Assembly (NCBI GenBank): GCA_945889235.1
Contig: CAMDBK010000143.1
Coordinates: 1-7,621, forward strand
From: Chitinophaga pinensis
GTDB taxonomy: Bacteria > Bacteroidota > Bacteroidia > SXHM01
Direction of reading: 5' to 3'
Length of the DNA: 7,621 nucleotides
Part shown: positions 1 to 5,910 of the stretch, piece by piece
Layout of the letters: the number at the start of each line of letters is the position of its first letter
Numbering within the stretch: position 1 is the first letter of the stretch
Translations under genes and position numbers: made by a program
Notes under the pieces: model-generated
What the model saw: only the letters and a program-made list of their open reading frames with translations
What the model was told of the DNA's origin: nothing
Databases searched by the model: none

Positions 1-516
1 CGTAAAACCGCCAACCCTGTAGCCAAACACAGGCAGCTTGTAATGCAGCACCTCAACGGGAATAAAGCGGGTAGTATTAATGGTAAAGGGCATATTGGTG
101 ATTTTATGCAAGTCAATTTCAGGCACTCCCGGATATTTTAAATCAGCAAACACATAAGGAAACTCGCGCCTTAAAGCAAGCTCGGTAAGGTCGTTGGCAT
201 AGACATGCACCGGCTTTTTAGTCAGAAAATTAAAAGCGCGGATATCATCCATTCCGGCAATATGGTCTTTATGTTCATGGGTAAAAACAACTGCCGAAAG
301 AGTTTTCACATGCTCGCGCAGCATCTGCTGACGAAAATCAGAACCGGTATCAATCACAAAATTATCATCACCTGCAGTAATCATCACCGATGAGCGCAAA
401 CGCTTGTCGCGCGCGTCTTTTGAGGTGCATACATAACAATCACAGCCAATCATAGGCACCCCTGCCGAAGTACCTGTTCCCAGAAACGTAACCTTTATTT
501 TGCCGCTTTCGTTCAT
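1..516 (-). CDS. MBL-fold metal-dependent hydrolase, PhnP/RNase Z-like (partial, 3' end outside window)
   Basis: The reading frame is open from the ATG at 514-516 to the left edge, giving the first 172 residues; I estimate 70-90 residues are missing. The N-terminus reads KVTFLGTGTSAGVP (8-21), the usual first strand of this group. It is followed by GCDCYVC with Cys25, Cys27 and Cys30, which resembles the structural zinc site of E. coli PhnP. The metal-binding signature HxHxDH is THEHKDH (His80, His82, Asp84, His85), followed by IAGMDDIR. Asp57 in VIDTGSD (55-60) is typical of the fold, and His158 in VLHYKLPVFGYR is a further candidate ligand. PhnP hydrolyses a cyclic ribose phosphodiester in phosphonate breakdown, but no phn genes are visible here and many Bacteroidota carry an unassigned homologue. 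I therefore assign the fold and metal-dependent phosphodiesterase-type chemistry, not the substrate. The protein is probably cytoplasmic, with no signal peptide, and is transcribed divergently from the transhydrogenase operon. Confidence 0.93.
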   Translation of the reverse strand, partial: MNESGKIKVTFLGTGTSAGVPMIGCDCYVCTSKDARDKRLRSSVMITAGDDNFVIDTGSDFRQQMLREHVKTLSAVVFTHEHKDHIAGMDDIRAFNFLTKKPVHVYANDLTELALRREFPYVFADLKYPGVPEIDLHKITNMPFTINTTRFIPVEVLHYKLPVFGYRVGGFT

Positions 517-585
517 TGGCGCGATTTATTAAATTATATCGGGTTTTTATGCGTTACTTTGCGCCCGTTTTTAAAACTGAGTTCA
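517..585. promoter_or_regulatory. Divergent intergenic region between the MBL hydrolase and pntAA
   Basis: These 69 bases separate two genes pointing away from each other, so promoters for both should lie here or reach into the gene starts. The region is AT-rich on the hydrolase side. On the minus strand the sequence TATAATTTAA lies shortly before the hydrolase ATG and is a possible core promoter element, but no matching upstream TTTG box is visible. No operator palindrome or riboswitch-like structure stands out. The assignment rests on gene arrangement, not on a strong motif match. Confidence 0.45.
554..561 (+). promoter_or_regulatory. Candidate Bacteroidota -7 box for the pnt operon
   Basis: TTACTTTG matches the Bacteroidota -7 consensus TAnnTTTG except at its second base. 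It lies 24 bases before the GTG chosen as the pntAA start, which would leave a 5' untranslated leader of about 15-20 bases. A clear -33 TTTG element at the expected distance is not present, so this is a weak call. If it is right, it also rules out translation from the TTG at 559, which overlaps the box. Confidence 0.33.
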
Positions 586-1692
586 GTGAAAATAGTTGTC
601 CCCAAAGAAACAAAAATTAATGAAAACAGAGTAGCACTTTCGCCCGATGTGGTGAAAACATTAGTTGCCAAAGGTTTTTCGGTAAGTGTAGAAGAAAATG
701 CGGGAGTAAATTCCTTCTTTTCAGATGAAGCGTACAAAGTCGCAGGGGCCACTATTGAAACGGACAAGAAAAACCTGTTTGCCTCGGCTGATGTGGTATT
801 GAAAGTAAACCCGCCTGCGCTGAATGAAGTGGTGCTGATGAAAAAAGGCGCTGTTTTGATTTCATTTATGTGGGCTGCCACCAATCCTGAGTTAGTGAAA
901 GTTTGTGCAGGTGCAGGAATATCTGCTTTTTCAATAGATGCTATTCCGCGCATTTCACGTGCACAAAAGATGGATGCACTTAGCTCACAGGCAAATCTTG
1001 GCGGTTATAAAGCGGTGTTGCTTGCTGCAAATACATTAGGCAAAATTCTGCCAATGATGACAACGGCAGCAGGAACAATAAAACCAACCAAAGTTGTGAT
1101 TTTTGGTGCTGGTGTTGCAGGTTTACAGGCTATTGCAACAGCCAAGCGTTTAGGCGCGGTGGTTGAAGTATCAGACATTCGTCCTGAAACAAAAGAACAG
1201 GTTCAGTCGCTGGGCGGAAAATTTATTGAAGTAAAAGGTGATGCCTCTATAAAAATTGAAGGTGGTTATGTAAAAGGCGTTTCAGATGAATTTCTGAAAA
1301 TGCAGCAAGAGTTGGTTTCTAAACATGTTAAGGAAGCCGACATTGTTATTACTACTGCGCTTATCCCCGGAAAAAAAGCTCCGCTGCTTGTTACCGAAGA
1401 AATGGTAAAAAGCATGAAGTTTGGTTCGGTAATTCTGGACATGGCGGTAGAACAAGGCGGAAACGTAGTAGGCAGCGAATTGAACAAAACAGTGGTGAAA
1501 CATGGTGTAACCATTATCGGTGAAGCAAATCTGCCAAGCTTACTTCCCTTAAATGCAAGTGAGTTGTATGCAAAAAACATCAGCACCTTTTTATTGCACC
1601 TTGCCGATGACAAAGGATTTAAGTGGGAAATGGAAGAAGAAATTACAAAAGGCTCATTGATAATACATAACGGAAATATTTTGAAATCATAA
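586..1692 (+). CDS. pntAA: NAD(P) transhydrogenase subunit alpha, soluble NAD(H)-binding part (alpha-1)
   Basis: This is domain I of proton-translocating transhydrogenase, which binds NAD(H) on the cytoplasmic side and passes hydride to NADP+ on PntB. It belongs to the alanine dehydrogenase/PntA family. KIVVPKE opens the protein. The RQD-loop signature PRISRAQKMDALSSQ (121-135) carries Arg122, Gln127, Asp130 and Ser133. The Rossmann motif is GAGVAGL (174-180), with the acidic residue Asp197 in VSDIRP. The mobile-loop tyrosine appears to be Tyr228 in GGYVK. The GTG at 586 gives 368 residues beginning exactly where homologues begin; the in-frame TTG at 559 would add nine unconserved residues and overlap the candidate promoter. 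The gene ends without the membrane segments found in fused E. coli PntA; these are supplied by the next gene, the usual split arrangement (as in Rhodospirillum). No frameshift or missing key residue is seen. Confidence 0.96.
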   Translation: MKIVVPKETKINENRVALSPDVVKTLVAKGFSVSVEENAGVNSFFSDEAYKVAGATIETDKKNLFASADVVLKVNPPALNEVVLMKKGAVLISFMWAATNPELVKVCAGAGISAFSIDAIPRISRAQKMDALSSQANLGGYKAVLLAANTLGKILPMMTTAAGTIKPTKVVIFGAGVAGLQAIATAKRLGAVVEVSDIRPETKEQVQSLGGKFIEVKGDASIKIEGGYVKGVSDEFLKMQQELVSKHVKEADIVITTALIPGKKAPLLVTEEMVKSMKFGSVILDMAVEQGGNVVGSELNKTVVKHGVTIIGEANLPSLLPLNASELYAKNISTFLLHLADDKGFKWEMEEEITKGSLIIHNGNILKS

Positions 1693-1694
1693 CC

Positions 1695-1751
1695 CGTCAT
1701 GCTGAACTTGTTTCAGCATCTCAGAGACCCTGAAACAAGTTCAGGGTGACG
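1695..1751. repeat. 57-bp palindromic intergenic repeat (REP-like) between pntAA and pntAB
   Basis: Two perfect 15-bp complementary arms, CTGAACTTGTTTCAG (1702-1716) and CTGAAACAAGTTCAG (1730-1744), are framed by CGTCA at the left end and TGACG at the right end, which also pair. One G-T pair and one G-G mismatch lie between outer and inner stems. The 13-base loop contains a small palindrome, TCTCAGAGA (1719-1727). The whole can form a long hairpin in RNA or a cruciform in DNA. There is no T-run after it, so it is not an ordinary intrinsic terminator. From memory, elements starting GTCATGCTGAACTTGTTTCAG are dispersed in many copies between genes in Bacteroidota genomes. Only this copy is present in the window. 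It begins 2 bases after the pntAA stop and ends 20 bases before pntAB, so it would be transcribed within the operon. Confidence 0.85.
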
Positions 1752-1771
1752 AAACGAACAAATAATAAAAC

Positions 1772-2077
1772 ATGGAAAACATCTTAAGTCTTTTCAGCGA
1801 AAACGAACAAATGATATACTTTGTTATTCTTGCAGTATTTGTTGGAATTGAAGTAATCGGTGGTGTGCCAAGCATACTCCATACACCTCTGATGAGTGGC
1901 GCCAATGCTATTCACGGTGTGGTAATAGTAGGAGCTATTTTTGTAATGCTTAAATCAGATCCTGAAAATTACGGAACTCTTTTAGCCGGTTTTATTGCCG
2001 TACTGTTGGGAACACTAAATGTTGTTGGCGGATTTGTGGTTACCGACAGGATGCTGGAAATGTTTAAAAAGAAATAA
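1772..2077 (+). CDS. pntAB: NAD(P) transhydrogenase subunit alpha, membrane part (alpha-2)
   Basis: This 101-residue integral membrane protein is the alpha-2 half of the transhydrogenase proton channel and works with PntB in the inner membrane. Three hydrophobic segments are visible, at about 14-34, 46-60 and 68-91. The family signature LHTPLMSGANAIHG (36-49) is intact, and the C-terminal GGFVVTDRMLEMFKKK is also typical. His48 stands where fused E. coli PntA has serine; by my recollection of the Thermus thermophilus enzyme it corresponds to alpha-2 His42, a proton-channel residue. The ATG at 1772 follows an A-rich stretch without a Shine-Dalgarno sequence. It lies 79 bases after pntAA, with the palindromic repeat filling most of the gap, and its stop is 2 bases before the pntB start, implying coupled translation. 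Length is normal for the family. Confidence 0.95.
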   Translation: MENILSLFSENEQMIYFVILAVFVGIEVIGGVPSILHTPLMSGANAIHGVVIVGAIFVMLKSDPENYGTLLAGFIAVLLGTLNVVGGFVVTDRMLEMFKKK

Positions 2078-2079
2078 TA

Positions 2080-3510
2080 ATGCAAAGTCATTTACTAAGT
2101 GTAATTTATCTTATCGGTTCTGTATCCTTCATTATTGGAATGAAAATGATGGGGAACGCAAAAACTGCGCGTAAGGGAAACCTGGTTGGTGCCGCAGGAA
2201 TGGGACTGGCAATTGTCGGAACAATTGTTTTGTTCAAAGGAGATGTAAGTCCTGTAATTTACGGCTTAATACTTCTTGCAATTTTAATTGGAACTATCAT
2301 AGGCTGGATGACAGCCAAAAAAGTTCAGATGACTAAAATGCCTGAACTGGTTTCTATTTTTAACGGAATGGGTGGAGCATGTGCCGCACTTATTTCACTG
2401 ATAGAATTCAATCACATAAAACATACCGACCATATTATTGAAACGGTGCAGAACCTTATTCCAGTTGAGCCTACATCTGCCGGAGCTCTATTCTGTATGC
2501 TTGCCGGATTGGTAATAGGAAGCGTTTCTTTTTCAGGAAGTATTATCGCATTTTTAAAATTAAACGGAACGTTGGACAAGCCGGTGCGCTTACCGAAATA
2601 CAATATCATTAACACTATTTTTCTTATTGCTGTTTTTGCATTTTCTGTTTATCTTTTCAATGTAGAAACACCTATATTAATTTATGTATTATTTGCAATG
2701 GCGCTGCTTTACGGGGTAATGTTTGTGCTGCCAATTGGTGGTGCCGATATGCCGGTTGTTATTTCATTGCTTAACTCATTTACCGGTGTGGCTGCGGCTT
2801 TCGGAGGTTTCCTATACGGAAATTATGTAATGCTTACCGGTGGAATTCTGGTGGGTTCAGCAGGAACGCTGCTTACCGTTATCATGTGTGAAGCCATGAA
2901 CCGCCCGTTATTTAATGTTATTTTCGGTGCATTTGGCGGTGGTGCAGCAACAAGTGCAATAGGCGATGCAACTAAAGGAACTATTAAAGATATTTCAGTT
3001 TCTGATACCGCCACGCTCATGAATTATTCAAAAAGAGTAGTGATTGTTCCCGGCTACGGATTGGCTGTAGCACAGGCGCAGCACGTTATTCATGAACTGG
3101 AAATAATTTTGGAAGAACGCGGAGTGGAAGTTAAATATGCTATTCACCCGGTTGCAGGTCGTATGCCCGGACACATGAACGTACTGCTTGCTGAATCAAA
3201 TGTTGACTATGGAAAATTAGTGGAGATGGATGATATCAATCCTGAATTTCCAAACACGGATGTAGTGCTTGTAGTTGGCGCGAATGATGTGGTAAATCCT
3301 GCCGCAAAAACCGACCCCTCCTCGCCTATTTACGGAATGCCGATACTTGATGTAGAGAACTCGAAAAATATTATCATCAACAAACGCAGTATGAATGCAG
3401 GCTATGCAGGTATTGATAATCTGCTGTTTTACAATCCTAAAACCTCTATGCTTTTCGGTGATGCTAAAAAAGTGCTGACCGAATTAGTTGCTGAGTTGAA
3501 AACAATGTAA
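2080..3510 (+). CDS. pntB: NAD(P) transhydrogenase subunit beta (proton channel and NADP(H)-binding domain)
   Basis: This 476-residue protein carries most of the proton channel (about residues 1-295, with nine or ten hydrophobic segments) and the cytoplasmic NADP(H)-binding domain III (about 310-476). Channel residues include Asp223 and Asn232 in GGADMPVVISLLNSFTG, equivalent to E. coli Asp213 and Asn222. Domain III shows PGYGLAVAQAQ (324-334), VAGRMPGHMNVLL (358-370), GANDVVNPAA with Asp403 (400-409), and KRSMNAGYAG with Lys435, Arg436 and Tyr442, which matches the E. coli NADP-binding set. E. coli His91 appears to be replaced by Asn95 in MPELVSIFNG. A hydrophilic stretch at about 110-131 seems longer than in E. 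coli, accounting for some of the extra length (E. coli PntB is 462 residues). The protein completes the three-gene operon; no transcription terminator is visible after it. Confidence 0.96.
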   Translation: MQSHLLSVIYLIGSVSFIIGMKMMGNAKTARKGNLVGAAGMGLAIVGTIVLFKGDVSPVIYGLILLAILIGTIIGWMTAKKVQMTKMPELVSIFNGMGGACAALISLIEFNHIKHTDHIIETVQNLIPVEPTSAGALFCMLAGLVIGSVSFSGSIIAFLKLNGTLDKPVRLPKYNIINTIFLIAVFAFSVYLFNVETPILIYVLFAMALLYGVMFVLPIGGADMPVVISLLNSFTGVAAAFGGFLYGNYVMLTGGILVGSAGTLLTVIMCEAMNRPLFNVIFGAFGGGAATSAIGDATKGTIKDISVSDTATLMNYSKRVVIVPGYGLAVAQAQHVIHELEIILEERGVEVKYAIHPVAGRMPGHMNVLLAESNVDYGKLVEMDDINPEFPNTDVVLVVGANDVVNPAAKTDPSSPIYGMPILDVENSKNIIINKRSMNAGYAGIDNLLFYNPKTSMLFGDAKKVLTELVAELKTM

Positions 3511-3528
3511 TCCAATCGGGTTCAGCTT

Positions 3529-4278
3529 ATGATAAAAAATAAAAAACTCGTTATTGTATTACCGGCTTATAAAGCCGCGCTTACGCTGAAAAAAACGTAT
3601 CGTGAAATTCCGTTTGATATTGTAGATGATGTAGTGCTGGTAGATGATGCCAGTCCTGATAACACCATTGAGGTTGGACAAAAACTTGGCATCAAACACA
3701 TCATCCGCCACGAGAAAAATAAAGGCTATGGCGGCAATCAAAAATCATGTTACGACAAAGCGCTTGAACTGAATGCCGATATTGTAATCATGTTGCATCC
3801 AGATTATCAATACACACCAACATTAATTCCTGTGATGGCGCATATTATTGCCTCGGACCTTTATCCTGTTGTTTTGGGTTCGCGTATCCTTGGAAAAGGT
3901 GCGCTGAAAGGCGGAATGCCGATGTATAAATATATTTTCAACCGCTGCCTCACTCTGTTTCAAAATATTCTGATGAGCCAGAAGCTGAGTGAATACCACA
4001 CAGGCTATCGTGCATTTTCAAAAGAAGTTTTAAAAGGAATTAATTATCACGCCAACAGCGATGATTTTGTATTTGACAATCAAATGCTGGCGCAAATTTT
4101 TTATGCCGACTTTGAAATTGGTGAAGTAACCTGCCCTACGAAATACTTTGAAGAAGCATCATCCATCAATTTTAAACGGAGCAGTATTTACGGATTGGGA
4201 GTGCTCCGTACTTCACTTCAATACTTTTTTGCTAAACTTGGGCTGGCAAAGCCGAAAATATTTTCTGCTGCAAAATAA
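3529..4278 (+). CDS. Family 2 glycosyltransferase, DPM/DPG synthase-like, soluble
   Basis: This 249-residue inverting GT-A-fold enzyme starts with the usual strand and nucleotide-binding segment KLVIVLPAYKA (6-16), then VDDASPDNT (38-46) and NKGYGGNQKSCYDKAL (64-79). The metal/donor motif is LHPDYQYTP (89-97) with Asp92, where the better-known relatives have DPD or DAD. Later blocks are EYHTGYRAFS (155-164), SDDFVFDNQM (177-186) and EEASSINFKRS (208-218). I recognise this combination as a widespread family close to dolichol/polyprenyl-phosphate sugar synthases. There is no membrane span, so it probably acts at the cytoplasmic face of the inner membrane. The likely reaction is transfer of a sugar from a nucleotide sugar to polyprenyl phosphate; sugar and acceptor are inferred only at class level. 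It lies 18 bases after pntB and 6 bases before a GT-C enzyme, which would be the natural user of its product. Confidence 0.85.
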   Translation: MIKNKKLVIVLPAYKAALTLKKTYREIPFDIVDDVVLVDDASPDNTIEVGQKLGIKHIIRHEKNKGYGGNQKSCYDKALELNADIVIMLHPDYQYTPTLIPVMAHIIASDLYPVVLGSRILGKGALKGGMPMYKYIFNRCLTLFQNILMSQKLSEYHTGYRAFSKEVLKGINYHANSDDFVFDNQMLAQIFYADFEIGEVTCPTKYFEEASSINFKRSSIYGLGVLRTSLQYFFAKLGLAKPKIFSAAK

Positions 4279-4284
4279 AACTTA

Positions 4285-5910
4285 ATGAAACGTACAGGCA
4301 TTGACTATTATTTTATTGGTCTGCTTGGTGTTATTGCTGCTTTTATAGGGTTCAAATTCCCGCATCTTTCATTGCCTTATTTCTGGGACGAAGCCTGGGT
4401 TTATGCGCCTGCAGTGCTTGAAATGCACAAAAGCGGGTTAAGCCTATTACCCGATGCTATTCCACCTGAATTATCGAGAGGTCATCCTTTGCTGTTTCAT
4501 TTCCTTGCTGCACTTTGGGTGAAAATTTTTGGCACAAGTTTTTTTGCTGTTCACAGTTTTCCGATGCTTATTTCTGTTGCATTATTAGTTGCTGTTTACT
4601 TTTTCTGCAAAACATTTTTCTCACCTTTAGTTGGTTTACTTTCTTCTATAATGCTGGCTGTGCAACCGCTGTTACTTGCACAAAGCTCTTTTCTTCTTCC
4701 TGAAGTTATGATGGCATTATGGACTATTTTATGTCTCTGGTTTTATCTGAAAGAGAAATGGATTCTCTTTATTGTTTTTGCCTCGCTGATGTTACTTACC
4801 AAAGAAAGCGGAATTGTTTTATTGGGCACAATCGGTTTATGGACATTATTTGAAAATATATTTCTGAAAAAAGGGACACTAAATATTGTGTCACTGCTGA
4901 AAACCTGTGCGTACATTACTGCTCCGCTCTTAATTGCCGGTGTCTATTTTGTAATTCAAAAACTGCAGTGCGGCTGGTTTTTGTATCCTGAACATTGGGG
5001 GATGATGACTTTCGATTGGGTAATTTTTCACAGAAAATTTTTAGATATATATGGTTTCATTTTGCAGGGACAAGGCAGATATGTTCTCTTTATTTCTTTT
5101 TTTGTTTGTCTTTCGTTTTTCTGGAAATCACTAATCGGGCTGGAAAAGATTTTTGTTCCTGCAGGCTATGCTATTGCTACGTTTATTCTGTTTAATGTGT
5201 GGAGCGCAAATGATAAGATAATGCTGGTTTTGGTGTTGATTATTTTCGCCCGTTTGTATCAACTGATTTTTATTAAACAGTATTATGAAAACAGGGAAGC
5301 CGGCAAACTACTGGCCATTTCAGCATTGTTTGTTTTTATTTATTTCATTTTTTGTCAACTTAATTTTCTTTCACTGCGATATTTATTACTGCTGCTTCCT
5401 GTTGTAATAATTATTGTATTCGGTTTTATTTCTCAGGTGTTTGAAAATAAATGGGTGTTTGTTGCTATTGCTTTTGTTTGTATACTTAATTGCTTCAGAC
5501 AACTAAATAAATATGATACGGTAGGTGATTACAATTTAAGCTATGTTGATGGTGTAAAAGCTCAGCAAAAATCAGTCAAATACTTTGAACAAAATAACTG
5601 GAATGAAAAGAAAATCTATACCGGTTTCAACAGTAGCGTCAGCTTAAATTCATTGCAGGCAGGCTATTGCCGCGAGGCAAATAAGTTTATAAAACTTACG
5701 GATACATTGACTAGTGATGTTGAGTTTTGTGTGTTCACCAACATTGAACCACAGGCTGATTATGATTCACTTTTGAATGAAATTAATCTTGAACTTCTGA
5801 CTTCTATTGAAGAAAATAAAGTGTGGATTGATATTTACAAATTTAATGGATTTGTAAATGATACTAGTCCGCACATTGCAGTGACAAAGCGGGAAGTTAA
5901 GAAGTTTTAA
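4285..5910 (+). CDS. GT-C membrane glycosyltransferase (GT39/GT83, PMT/ArnT-like), GHP type
   Basis: This 541-residue polytopic inner-membrane protein has about a dozen hydrophobic segments between 8 and 415, then a hydrophilic C-terminal tail of about 125 residues that may face the periplasm. The first extracytoplasmic loop carries the catalytic acidic pair in YFWDEAWVY (Asp35, Glu36). It is followed by LSRGHPLLFHF (63-73), a second acidic residue in FLLPEVMMALW (Glu140), and LTKESGIVLL (171-180). This pattern defines lipid-phosphosugar-dependent GT-C enzymes, such as ArnT and the protein mannosyltransferases. Compared with ArnT, the Lys of the EKPP motif is replaced (GHP) and the second acid is Glu rather than Asp, so it is not a plain ArnT orthologue. 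Start ATG 4285 lies 6 bases after the GT2 stop, suggesting a shared transcript and a donor-acceptor partnership. The stop overlaps that of the convergent downstream gene. Substrate and acceptor are unknown. Confidence 0.85.
   Translation: MKRTGIDYYFIGLLGVIAAFIGFKFPHLSLPYFWDEAWVYAPAVLEMHKSGLSLLPDAIPPELSRGHPLLFHFLAALWVKIFGTSFFAVHSFPMLISVALLVAVYFFCKTFFSPLVGLLSSIMLAVQPLLLAQSSFLLPEVMMALWTILCLWFYLKEKWILFIVFASLMLLTKESGIVLLGTIGLWTLFENIFLKKGTLNIVSLLKTCAYITAPLLIAGVYFVIQKLQCGWFLYPEHWGMMTFDWVIFHRKFLDIYGFILQGQGRYVLFISFFVCLSFFWKSLIGLEKIFVPAGYAIATFILFNVWSANDKIMLVLVLIIFARLYQLIFIKQYYENREAGKLLAISALFVFIYFIFCQLNFLSLRYLLLLLPVVIIIVFGFISQVFENKWVFVAIAFVCILNCFRQLNKYDTVGDYNLSYVDGVKAQQKSVKYFEQNNWNEKKIYTGFNSSVSLNSLQAGYCREANKFIKLTDTLTSDVEFCVFTNIEPQADYDSLLNEINLELLTSIEENKVWIDIYKFNGFVNDTSPHIAVTKREVKKF

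Noticed and set aside
205..393. 62-residue plus-strand open frame at the left end
   Set aside because: It lies opposite the MBL hydrolase, whose HxHxDH and cysteine motifs show which strand is coding.
534..953. 139-residue minus-strand open frame opposite pntAA
   Set aside because: It lies antisense to strongly conserved transhydrogenase codons and shows no recognisable family; it is a shadow of the real gene.
1266..1700. 144-residue minus-strand open frame (and a 73-residue one inside its span)
   Set aside because: Both are antisense to the conserved C-terminal half of pntAA and have no independent support.
1695..1751. Intrinsic transcription terminator after pntAA
   Set aside because: The hairpin is strong, but the following bases (gaaacgaac) lack a T-run, and termination here would cut off the other two subunits of the complex.
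1681..1780. Disrupted pntA gene (frameshift splitting alpha into two pieces)
   Set aside because: Separate alpha-1 and alpha-2 genes are a normal arrangement in many bacteria; each has its own start, stop and complete domain.
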